Part shown: piece by piece, positions 54,449 to 64,000 of the stretch
Numbering within the stretch: the first letter of the stretch is position 1
How the letters are laid out: every line of letters begins with the position of its first letter
Assembly (NCBI GenBank): GCA_027422505.1
Contig: JAPQWV010000757.1
Location: 1 to 64,000 of the forward strand
Direction of reading: 5' to 3'
DNA length: 64,000 nt
From: Craterostigma plantagineum
Taxonomy: Eukaryota > Streptophyta > Magnoliopsida > Lamiales > Linderniaceae
Position numbers and translations under genes: made by a program
The notes under the pieces: generated by a model
Databases searched by the model: none
What the model was told of the DNA's origin: nothing
Seen by the model: the letters and a program-made list of their open reading frames with translations, nothing else

Positions 54449-57400
54449 CTGAAATACATATTCAAATCATTAGCTAGATTAAAATTTAGTCGAAATTCAA
54501 ATTTATCAGACCATAATGATGAAGCTATTTATAACATGTTTGATAAAATTGTAGTGAAAATGTCAATGCACATATAGGTCATATAGAGTGAATTTTTGAA
54601 GACATAATTTTATTATCGACATATGCATGCAAGTTCAACGAAATTGGTCGAAAATTTTGCTAAGTATTAAAGTACTATTTACTCCGTGCTTTTTATCGCT
54701 CGAGAAATGAAATTCTCAATTGAATTGCCTAAATGTGATTTCTAACTAAATAGTTGCGATCGAAAATTTTATTCGCTAATGATAGCTACAGTTTAAAAAA
54801 GCCTTAGAAAATTTCTAAGTGCTTGAACTTGAGTTGTGCTACTGTCGCCGAGAAATTTTATGGTCGACAAAAATTTTCGTGTAAATTTACGATCGAGAAA
54901 TTGGATTTCCATGTAAATTTACGATCGAAAAATTTTTCGCGCGTGAATAAAGCTTTTTGCTGTGAAAGTTATTGAGCGAGAAAGATTTTCGATTTTAAAA
55001 AAGGTTTTTCGCTGCGAAATTTTACGATCGAGAAAATTGTCAACGAGATACTAAGTCAACCATCGAGAAATTTTCGATCGATCAATTAATCGCTGCGTGC
55101 TTTTACGATCGAGAAATTTCATCGTCGAAAAATTAATTTTTCGCCGCTAAAATTTTCGATCGAGAACAAAATTGAAATCAAAATTTTCGACAGTAAGTTT
55201 TGCGCTCGAAAATTAAAAGAAATTGCATGTATTTCATCTATTTAGTTCAGTAATCTTTTCTCTCGCATAAAATCAAAAATTATTTTCTCGTTGTAATTAT
55301 TTTTCGATCAGCGTTATTATGTTAACGACCAAAAAGAAATTTAGCGATCAAAAATCTTTTACGATGCAAACAGTAAACCAATCAAATTGAAATTCAGTTG
55401 ACACTGTTTGCGATCGATAAAGTTCTTCGACGCCTTTAAACACTTGAAAACCAAGTTTTAATCGAACTCAAAATCAACTTTTAAGAACGCACATAATCGA
55501 AACGATATGTTCCCAGAATGCTTAAAACTATCTTAAATGCATTTTTAACCCAGATTATACAACTAGAATGCTCGTAAATACTGCAAAATATCATTCGAGT
55601 TTTCACATTCTGTACACTCGAGATTTTAATACAGAATCAGGCTTAAATGCACGACAAACCCTAAAGGAAGTCAAATCTACCTTCAAAAGACGATAATTAG
55701 GTGAAAATCGAAAGATTTTGAAGATTTTGACGTTCACTTTTGAGAGTAAAAGTTTTGCGAAAGAGAATTTGACTGTTGAATTTTTCGATTGAGTGTTTTA
55801 CGTGTATTTGGGAATTTTCAACTGCAAGAATTAAATTCATTAATGGGCTGATTAGACGCTTATTCGATGCTTGAAATTCAAGGCTCATTATTGTTTGCGA
55901 TCGAAGAATTTGCGATCGAGAAACTTGGTTCCTGTTTTTTCGCTCAAGAAATTGAAGCGAAAATTGCCATTTGGTCCCAAGTTAATTTTCGATCGATAAC
56001 TTTTGATCGGAAACTACAAATTTAGCCCAAATTTTTGATTAAAAGATTTCAATATATGTCAAACAGACCCTAAGTTTAAGTTTTCAACCACATAATTACT
56101 CCCCCTAGATATGAAAATAAATGCAATTAACTCCCTGGAATTTCGAATGATGACATCTGGCTCCAAAATTAGATTTCGCGAATCTGCAAAACTTTAGAGC
56201 AAAATTTTCGAGCATGATTAGAGTTAATTATGGATGCAATACTTGTTTTAGTGACTCTCCCCCTTCTTAAGAACAATTGGTTAAATTCAAAAACCATAGA
56301 AAGATGTTAGCGATCAAAAATTTTAATCAACCAACAAGTATTATGCCGAATACTCCAAGTTTTGAAGAATTCTTGACCTCCACATTGTTTCTGCATCACT
56401 TAGAGGAAGATCATTAAAATTATCTGGAGCTTTTAAGGCATATATTTGTAAGTGCTCCCCCTCAAACAATGCAACAAAATTTGAGATACGCGAATTCAAC
56501 ACATTTTAGCCTAGATACATGTTCCCCTATACATGTAACTTTCATTTTCGCGCTAGGGTATGAGTAAAAACAGATAATCGCATTTAAACAAGTCAATGCA
56601 TATGAAATATAAAATTTCATTTCAAAATATGCGATTTTTTTTCATAGTGAAATAAATTTTCAGAAAAAAAATATCATATATCTATATATATATATATATA
56701 TCATTTTCATATGCATATTAATGTTATTAATAGTATGGGGTCAAATTATTTTGCTACGATCATTGTCACGCCTAAAATTTCACAAGACACTTGCAAAGAT
56801 CACATACCGTCAAGTCATGTCGTCAAACTAAAGAGTCCTAAGTTTATAGAATGATCCATTTCGACAACTCTCACTGGCTTCACTCTAGCACTCGATTATT
56901 TTTACTTTGGGATGATTATATTTATATCACTCTAGTCAACACAAGCAATCTTAAGTCAATTTACCTGTGATCCTGGCGTTTTTAATCATTTCACCTTTGC
57001 AAAAGATCGTCGATATGGAATCATAGAGACTGTGAAAGGTTTTAATTTGTCTCTGACTAAGAAGGGAAGGATAGATTTTGGAATTGTGGACTAAGGATCT
57101 TCTTCCTTTTCTTCGTCGTTTCCCTCCTTTTTGCCGTTTTTCTTCTTATTGTTTATCTTTCTCATCCTTTAACGATTTTTCTTGGACTCAGTCTGCACTT
57201 GCTCAAGCTGAAGCTCCGCTTCTCTACGAGGCTGAGAGATTATCTAAGGCGAAGATCTTCTTGTTCGTTCTCCGGCCGATACCGCGCTCCTTTTCTCTTA
57301 ATCCCTAGTGAGGTTTCAGAGATTATCGATTTGAAGAAGTTCGCAGTTGTGGAATTCGAACCCATGGCCCCGCTCCTCTTCTCGTTGTCTCGATATAGGA

Positions 57401-58174
57401 CTGAATTATCGTTGGAGAAGTTCACTTGGTGGTGCTCCTCTTTCCAGCCGTTCCGACGAGTGTACGAGATTATCGACGGAGAAGTTCACAGCAAGATTTT
57501 ATGTGTTGAGCATTCCTCATGTGCGTTTTCCACCTTCTTTTGTCATCTTTTTTTTTTCGTTTTCTCCCCCTCCTTTTCTCGACTGAATATCCCGTCGAAG
57601 ATTTAGTTGTTCGGTTGAAGGCTCAAAGGATTTTCAAGTGAAGAAAAGGATATCGGAGAAGGCTCAAAAGGATGACTAAAAGCTATATTAAAGGATCGAA
57701 ATTTTCTATATGTAAGGCCAAGTGAGGAATTTCGTAAGTGCTCCAATCATTATCCTAGGGATCTAACGAAAGGTGACTATGAATCCAAGAATCACTAGTT
57801 AAGACAAGCAATTGATGTGTAACGCGCTCAAGAATAAATCAATAGAAAGGAAAAATAGCAGGCCAGAATCCTCACTTATGTAAAGTGGTTTTGTGTCTAG
57901 TGGAGCAAACTAAATGAGCTTTAGACACAAGAATGCGACTTAGACTGACAAAATTAAGCAAGTAATCAGTCGCATGCCAGAGAAATCTAATTGTGAGATA
58001 GATCGAGCATCGTGAAGATTTCTTCATTCCCCTATATTATATGTATAGTTTGTTTTTATTATTATTTTTTTATGTATTTTAGTAATTTTATTATCACGCA
58101 AGATAAAACAAATGAGCATGGACAAGACATAGAATAGAGCATGTGATAGCACAAAAGATCAGGTAATGCACATA
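54449..58174 (-). other. Long non-coding stretch between RNase H and the third ORF, copy X
   Basis: It is colinear with 24237-27989 and of nearly the same length (3.73 kb). It has the TCGATCGA/TTTTCGA-dense part (about 54700-55950), the shared TGTTATTAATAGTATGGGGT block (about 56728), and the four-unit repeat (about 57230-57490). An AT microsatellite lies at about 56682-56701. Open frames at 57078-57606 come from the repeat module and differ from the sister copies, so none is called a gene. Confidence 0.7.
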
Positions 58175-59900
58175 TCACGGAAGATTCAACATGCCTAATT
58201 TTTCGACAAGGAATTGGAATCGTTTTTCATCCAATACCTTGGTGAAAATGTCGGCTAGTTGATATTCCGTTTTCACAAAGTACATGTCAATGGTGCCTTT
58301 TTCTACGTGATCTTTGATAAAGTGATATCTAATATCTATGTGTTTTGTGCGTGAATGGTGAACAGGATTGCACGTAATTGCGATGGCACTTTGGCTATCA
58401 CTATATATGGGTATTTTATTCAAATTGTACCCATAATCGGAAGGCTGAGTCCGCATCCAAGCATCTGGGAGCAACAGCTGGCGGCTGCGACGTATTCAGC
58501 TTCAGCCGTCGAAGTTGAGACGCATTTTTGCTTTTTGGATGACCAGCATACTAGCTTTTCGCCTGGAAATTGAGCACCACTGGAGGTGCTTTTCCTGTCC
58601 ATTCGGCAACCTGCATAATCAGCGTCAGTGTAGCCAATAAGTTTGAAGTTCGTGCCTTTAGGATACTGTAGTCCTAAGGTAGCGAAGAATACGCTTCACC
58701 GCGAGCATGTGGGATTCTTTGGGATCGGCTTGGAAGCGGGCACAAAGATAAGTGGCAAACACGATATCCGGCCGACTAGAAGTGAGGTAGAGAAGAGATC
58801 GAATTATGCTGCGATAGAGTGTGATGTCGACCTATTTTCCTGTGGGATCGGCATCCAACTTGCAACTTGTTGACATGGGAGTGCTGAGAGGCTTGCTCTG
58901 ATCTTGATGGAACCTTTTCAGGATGTCCTTAATATATGTTTTTGACTGATAAATATCCCATCATCGAGTTGCCTGACTGGAAGTCCTAGGAAAAATTGCA
59001 TCTCTCCCATGTGGCTCATTTCGAACTTACTCTTCATGAGATCTCCAAACTTCTTGCAAAGCCGTGGATTTGCTGAACCGAAAATGATGTCGTCGACGTA
59101 TACTTGAACGACCATCAGATCCTTACCTTGCCATTTGATGAAGAGGGTCGTATCGATTGTTCATCGAATAAATCCTGACATTACGAGGAAGTCACTCAGG
59201 ACATCATACCAAGCACGTGGGGCTTGTTTTAGACCGTAGAGAGCTTTATCCAATCGATAGATGTGATTGGGATGTTCAATCAATAAAGCCGTCTGGCTTA
59301 GCGACATAGACTTCTTCTTTAAGTACGCCGTTGAGAAAGGCGGTTTTAACGTCCATTTGATAGATCTTGAAGGCTTTATGAGCCACGTAAGCCAATAAGA
59401 GACGAATGGCTTCAATTCGGGCAACAGGAGCATACGTTTCGTCGTAGTCAATGCCTTCCTGTTGGTTGTATCCCTTACCAACTAATCGTGCCTTGTTCCT
59501 GGTCACTTCGCCATCTTCATTCTTTTTATTCTTAAATACCCATGTTGTTCCAATGATAGTTTTCCCATGCGGACGGGGTACGAATTTCCACACTTGAAGA
59601 CGTTCGAATTGGTTGATTTTCTCTTGCATTGCAATAGTCCAATCCGGGTCTTGTAGTGCATCTGCTACCTTAGTGGGCTCATTTTGGCTTAAGAAATAGC
59701 TGCAAAGACTGTGTTGATGTCGTGTCCTTACTCCGCTCGAAGGATCGCCAATTATCTGATCAACTGGGTGAGCTCTAGTCCACTTGCGGTCATGTGGCGA
59801 AGCTGAAGATGATTCATCAAGTTGTGGATCTAGACTTCCAATGATCTCTGATTGTTCATTAGTGTGAGGAAGTTCCAAATCTGCACTGGGAGGGAGCGAC
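58175..59900 (-). pseudogene. SIRE-like reverse transcriptase and RNase H, copy X
   Basis: The block 59878-59276 covers the linker through [40 protein letters not shown] and [18 protein letters not shown]. The block 59481-59161 covers [20 protein letters not shown], and 59115-58918 has VQVYVDDIIFGSANPRLCKK with the catalytic YVDD. After a damaged connection, 58602-58175 gives RNase H pieces (MDRKSTSSGAQF, STAEAEYVAAASCCSQML, SDSQSAIAITCN, HSRTKHIDIRYH). It is closely related to the main copy at 39365-41171. Frame changes and stops make it non-functional. Confidence 0.88.
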
Positions 59901-60190
59901 CATGATTCAGCCTTTGCTCGAATCCTTTCCTCGTCTGTTATTCCTAGGCTCTTTCAGTCGCCTAATGACGGGAATTGGAGGAGTAGCTCTGTTGTCGCGG
60001 GGTACTGTAAGCCAAAACTGAGCTGGTCCTTTCTCAATTGAAAAGAGAAGGTTCTCTGCCTGATCCTTTAGCTCAATGAAATTCAGAAATCGGCTTCGCC
60101 AGACAGTGTATTCGCCTCTTTAAGTATTGGAGGACGATCGTTTCTATTGGAGGACGATTGTCGTTTCCAAGCGTATAAGCATCCATATTT
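59901..60190 (-). pseudogene. SIRE-like gag N-terminus fused by deletion to the RT linker
   Basis: The minus strand from ATG at about 60184 reads a gag start like that at 46275 (NDNRPPI, then VWRSRFLNFIELKDQAENLL and GPAQFW). Near 59900 it passes directly into the linker that precedes RT ([10 protein letters not shown]). The rest of gag, protease and integrase, about 5 kb in the main copy, is missing. A 20-bp direct repeat (TTGGAGGACGAT..TTTC at about 60125-60165) is an extra local duplication. This copy needed partners for most proteins, if it ever moved after the deletion. Confidence 0.75.
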
Positions 60191-60879
60191 GAGTTGATTT
60201 GTTAGTAACCATTGATTCGAAAATGATCATGATTTATTATTGTTTCAATCTTTAAAGTTTAATAAAAAATAATGTCTTCGAAATAAAATGTGTAACTGTT
60301 TTCGCGTGATAAGTACTCTTAGCGGAACTTTTGAGCGAAAATAACTGCTTCAAATCTTTGGATGAAATTTTTTCAGTGCATGAATTTATCTCGCTCGTTA
60401 AGAAGCAGTACTGTTAGTAAGTCTCGTTGAGTCAAAATAAATTGGTTGACCGAAAAAGGTTGACGAGCTCAAATGATTTTTCGCTTGGTCAAACTTGGAT
60501 GTCTGACCGAGAATGGTTTTCGAGAGAAAAAAATGTACGCGCGTAAAATCAAAACTCTCGTCAAAAAAGATTCTCGCTAAAATAAGGCTCGAGAATCAGC
60601 GTAAATCGCTCTTTATAGCAGCGACATCAGTAACTTTTTCATTTTCTAATAAAAAATTTTTCGCACGGAGTTTTCGATCGAGAAATTAAGTCCGATTGAA
60701 ATTAAGCAAGGAAACACAAAATACAATTTTAACACAGATTCAAGTAAAAACAACAAATTAGGCAGTGAAATTGCAGCTACTTGCTCGAATCTATCAGTTA
60801 TCACACTCGAACAGATGATTAAACATGTTATGAAGCAAAATATTGCCAATTTGAGGAAAATCAGTACGAGTTCATCATT
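60191..60879 (-). other. SIRE-like 5' leader, truncated
   Basis: This matches the leader at 46310-47090 (shared blocks include AGATTAAACATGTT..GAAGCAAA and TTCGCACGGAGTTTTCGATCG-like text). It ends at about 60879 against satellite DNA. The PBS and 5' LTR that should follow are missing. Confidence 0.75.
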
Positions 60880-62595
60880 GATGGATTGGGACTTCACGTA
60901 CCAGCACAGAGCTGGACTTAAATATCCCGAACAGATAGATCGGGTTTTTGTGTACCAGCATCGATATGAACTTGAGTATCCCAAACAAATAGGTTGGGCA
61001 TTCACGTGCCAGCACGGAGCTGGACATAGATGTCCCAAACAGATAGATTGGGACTTCAAATGCCAGCACAGAGCTGGACTTGGATGTCTCGAGCAGATAA
61101 GGCGGGCCTTCCTTTGTCAGCATGAAACTAGACTAAGATATCCCAAACAGATAGGTTGGACCTTCACGTGCCAGCATGGAGCTGGACTTAGATATCTTGA
61201 CCAGACAGGTTGGGCCTTCTCATTCCAGCAGGGAGCTGGACCTAGATGTACCGAGCAGATAGGTCGGGCCTTCCTGTTCCAGCACGAAGTTGGACTTAGA
61301 TATCCCGACTAGATAGGTCGGGCCTTACTGTGCCAACACGAAGCTGGACATAGATATCGCAAACATATATGTTGGGACTTCACGTGCCAGCACGGAGCTA
61401 GACTTATATGTCCCGAGCAGATAGGTCGAGCCTATTTGTGCCAGCACGAAGCTGGACTTAGATATCCCAAACATATAGTTGGGGCCTTCACGTGCCAGTA
61501 CGGAGCTGGACTTATTTATGGAGATGGACTTAGATATTCGAAATAGATAGGTTGGGACTTCATGTGCCAGCACGGAGCCGGACTTAGATACCCCAAACAG
61601 ATAGATGGGCTTTTCAGGCTCTAGCATAGAGCTGGACTTAAGCATCCCAAATAGATGGGTTGGGCCTTTACGTGCCAGCACGGAGCTGGACTTAGATGTC
61701 CCAAACAGATAGGCTGGGACTTCACGTGCCAGCACGGAGCTGGACTTGAATGTCCCGAGTAGATAGGTCGGGCCTTCTTGTGCCAGCACTAAGTTGGACT
61801 TACATATCCCAAACAGATAATTTGGACCTTCACGTGCCAGCACGGAGCTAGACTTAGATATCCAAATAGATAGGTTGGGACTTCACGTGCTAGCACGGAT
61901 CTGGACTTACATACGCCTAATAGGTAGATCAGGTTTTCGGGTGCCAGCATAGAGCTGGATTTAAGTATCCCAAACAGATAGGTTGGGCCTTCACGTGCCA
62001 GCACGGAGCTGGACTTAGAGGTCCCAAACAGATAGATTGGGATTTCGCATGCCAGCACGGAACTGGACATAGATATCCCAAACAGATAGGTTGGGACTTT
62101 ACGTGCCAGCACGGAGCTGGACTAAGATACCCCGAACAGATAGATTGTGTTTTCGGGTGCCAGCATAGAGCTGGTCTTAGGTATCCCAAATAGATAGGTT
62201 GGGCCTTCACGTGCCAGCACAGAGCTGGACTTAGATGTCCCAAACAGATAGGTTGGGACTTCACGTACCAGCACGGAGCTGGCCTTGGATGTCCCGAGCA
62301 GATAGGTCGGGCCCTCCTGTGCCAGCACGAAGCTGGACTTAGATATCCCAAACAGATAGTTTGGGCCTTCACGTGCAAGCACGGAGCTGGACTTAGATAT
62401 CCAAAACAGATAGGTTGGGACTTCACGTGCCAGCACGGAGCTGGACTTAGATACCCCGAACAGATTGATCGGGTTTTTGGGTGCCAGCATAGAGTTGGAC
62501 ATAAGTATCCCAAACAGATAGGTTGGGCCTTCACATTCCAGCCGGAGCTGGACTTAGATATCCCGACCAGATAGGTCGGGTCTTCATCTGTCAAG
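60880..62595. repeat. 54-bp satellite array, second locus, about 32 monomers
   Basis: Same monomer and same orientation as 32676-38357. The TACCCC..GGTTTT variant monomer recurs at about 61588, 61911, 62127 and 62451, giving steps of 323, 216 and 324 bases, that is 6, 4 and 6 monomers. The repeat therefore has a clean period of ten monomers (539-540 bp). The left edge joins SIRE-like leader; the right edge joins unassigned DNA. Open frames on the minus strand of up to 221 codons (61929-62594) are by-products of the 54-bp period. Confidence 0.95.
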
Positions 62596-62914
62596 CAGAA
62601 CGAGTGGTACTAGCATCGTGCTCTCGAAGCAGCTCTGTCTAGTGCTTTATCTTTATCTCGTTTGATGCGAAAGCCAAGTCTGATTAACTGGTGTAAGCTT
62701 TCGGACCTGACTTGGCAGACACCATACTTCGAATTTCCAATGTGGCCCTGGTTCGTTGTTGCTCCAAAAATTATTTTTGACTTCTAGACCAGGGACTCGA
62801 CATTGGTCATCTGGAGGTCCATATGAAAAAGCTGATCGGGAAACTTCACCTGAAAGCTAGTCGAAATAACAGTGCTGGGAGGCTAGCATCACCTGAGAAG
62901 GCTAGGGCTTATGG
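62596..62914. other. Unassigned stretch between satellite and LTR
   Basis: No gene, LTR end or repeat is recognised. Text such as GCGAAAGCCAAGTCTGA and GACCAGGGACTCGACATTGG does not recur elsewhere in the window. TATGG at 62910-62914 would be the target duplication of the adjoining LTR. Confidence 0.3.
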
Positions 62915-63211
62915 TGTTGGTCCCGAATGCACCAAACAAGGAATCAAAGAGGCTTTGATGGAATGAAAAGGGAGATTTCTCACCTTGTAGTGTGTGTAGT
63001 GTGTGAAAACTAGGGTTAGCCTTTTGATCTTTGATTAGTTTTCAAATGGTGTTGGTAACACCTTATATACCACATTAACCCTAGGTATATTAAGGCCCAA
63101 ACACCAAAAATTAATTAATTACATTCTAGTCCAAAGCCCAAGTTAAGAGATTAATTACAATATTAGATCCCAAGACTTAAACTATTGACACAATCACTAA
63201 ATATCCTAACA
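62915..63211 (-). mobile_element. 3' LTR of a second SIRE-like family
   Basis: Plus-strand text runs TGTTGGTCCCG..ATATCCTAACA, so on the minus strand the LTR starts TGTTAGGATAT and ends GGGACCAACA. It is 297 bp. A polypurine tract follows on the plus-right side, giving the orientation. Its sequence is unlike the 351-bp LTRs elsewhere in the window, so it represents a distinct family that carries the same kind of third ORF. CTTATATACC near 63062 could include the TATA box. Confidence 0.85.
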
Positions 63212-63223
63212 ATCTCCCCCTTT
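63212..63223 (-). promoter_or_regulatory. Polypurine tract of the second SIRE-like family
   Basis: AAAGGGGGAGAT on the minus strand directly precedes the LTR start. It differs by one base from the tract of the first family and is preceded by a similar CACA stretch. Confidence 0.88.
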
Positions 63224-63269
63224 GTGTCAATTGTTGGGAGTATTGGATCTTGGGCGTTGGGATGGTGGA

Positions 63270-64000
63270 TTAGCGTGTGAGTGTATCGCGAAGCCCTAGC
63301 TTGAACTCAAAGGCGCGGAGATTCCTTCGAAGTACCATTCGATCGGCTATAGCGTCAATGAGCTTCGCGAACTTGGATCGGCAGAGAGGATCTTCTTCCG
63401 AAAGGATGCGGCATATCTTCATTAGTTTGTCTTGGATGATGGTGAGTGTCCCATCCGAGAACTTTGCCACTTCGGAGCAGCGCAGCAGCATCATCTTTCC
63501 CTTGTAGTTCGAGTAGGCGACCGCCGGATCATCTCCGTCGATCACATCGCCTTCTCGGTAGTCGTCCGTGTTCTTGAAAGATGGGCGAGTCAGATTCACC
63601 TTCTTCAGGTTGTGTTCCACCGCCATCTGCAGATCGTGGGTGGCAAAGAATCTGACCTGTCGGAGCATGTGGTGCTTGAGAGCCACATATCCCATGGTGA
63701 CCGGTTCAGCACGTACGAGATGTCTAGAGCTTCTAAGGACGAGTCTGAACTGTTTCATGGATTCCAGCATGCTGTATAGGTCACCCAGGCCTAGAAACTT
63801 GAAGTCCGCCTCACTAACTTCACTGTAGCTCTCATCCTGCCTCATTACTGTGAAGACTGGGTAGTGGACAGGTCCTTTAGACTCTTGGCGGAGGTCAGTG
63901 ACTTTGCAGATGGGGGCCCGACTCATTTCTTGAGCGATGTTTTCCTCATCGGATAGCGTCCTCTTTGTGCACTTGTTGCAAAGAAGGCTCCATCGATAGA
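63270..64000 (-). CDS. Third ORF (C-terminal part) of a second SIRE-like family, open to the window edge
   Basis: The frame is open from the window end to a stop at 63270, over 240 codons, so its start is unknown. An ATG at 63926 is internal; upstream residues include LLCNKCTKRTLSDEEN. Conserved blocks match the C-termini of the third ORFs in the other family: FSEADF-like SEADFKFLGLGDLYSMLE, LRQVRFFATHDLQMAVEHNL (versus RQVKYFAAHDPQMALKSNM), KVNLTRP, and EVAKFSDGTLTIIQDKLMKI (versus EVHKFCDGMLKVIRQNI). It ends with RRNLRAFEFKLGLRD (versus LRNTLRNFEHARGLH). It lies just upstream of a PPT and LTR, the same place as in the other copies. Unlike those it shows no break in the visible part. Function unknown; by position env-like, but without visible membrane segments. 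Confidence 0.75.
   Translation of the reverse strand, partial: YRWSLLCNKCTKRTLSDEENIAQEMSRAPICKVTDLRQESKGPVHYPVFTVMRQDESYSEVSEADFKFLGLGDLYSMLESMKQFRLVLRSSRHLVRAEPVTMGYVALKHHMLRQVRFFATHDLQMAVEHNLKKVNLTRPSFKNTDDYREGDVIDGDDPAVAYSNYKGKMMLLRCSEVAKFSDGTLTIIQDKLMKICRILSEEDPLCRSKFAKLIDAIADRMVLRRNLRAFEFKLGLRDTLTR

Noticed and set aside
57078..57606. Host gene exon with a Phe/Ser-rich peptide
   Set aside because: It overlaps the four-unit repeat of the SIRE-like post-pol stretch. The colinear copies at 26945 and 38358 do not preserve the frame.

Overview
This window is repeat-dominated nuclear DNA from a flowering plant, probably a eudicot. I find no convincing host gene, tRNA, rRNA or CRISPR array. 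The plant assignment rests on the element families present: SIRE-like and other Ty1/copia elements with a tRNA-iMet primer-binding site, an Athila-like Ty3/gypsy element with a tRNA-Asp primer-binding site, a CACTA transposon terminus, a Tourist-like MITE, and megabase-style satellite DNA. Almost every coding region is broken by stops, frameshifts and truncations, so the locus looks like old, nested heterochromatin.

Layout. 1-631: one end of a CACTA transposon with subterminal hairpins. 632-4534: LTR debris, including a solo LTR (2679-3953) nested in an inverted Athila-type LTR. 4535-8530: SIRE-like copia fragment on the minus strand. 8979-11085: an isolated gypsy-type LTR holding a 28-bp degenerate minisatellite. 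11086-13797: 3' part of a minus-strand Athila-like element. 13800-18520: plus-strand Athila-like element (LTR, PBS, gag, protease, start of pol), its LTR carrying about 72-bp palindromic repeats. 18521-19773: a SIRE LTR scrap, then a copia remnant with its 3' LTR. 20303-28923: 3' half of a minus-strand SIRE-like element (LTR, PPT, a long third ORF, a 3.7-kb non-coding stretch, RNase H and RT). 28924-32675: plus-strand third ORF, PPT and LTR of the same family. 32676-38357: 54-bp satellite array. 38358-48436: the most complete SIRE-like copy, minus strand, with two tandem 5' LTR-leader units and a MITE inside gag. 48437-51093: plus-strand SIRE-like gag/protease/integrase fragment. 51094-60879: minus-strand SIRE-like copy with an internal deletion joining gag to RT. 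60880-62595: second 54-bp satellite array. 62915-64000: LTR, PPT and third ORF of a second SIRE-like family, running off the window.

How the parts fit. Taking the SIRE-like pieces together, the ancestral element reads LTR, tRNA-iMet PBS, AT-rich leader, gag with a zinc knuckle and a long charged/coiled tail, protease, integrase, RT, RNase H, a roughly 3.7-kb non-coding stretch, a third ORF of about 1,100-1,200 codons, PPT, LTR. The third ORF starts just after a splice-acceptor-like CAG in three copies, and in two copies it reads through the PPT and stops inside the first bases of the LTR. It sits where env-like genes sit in SIRE elements, but I see no membrane features. The third ORF and the 54-bp satellite, organised as ten-monomer higher-order repeats, are the two items most worth following up.
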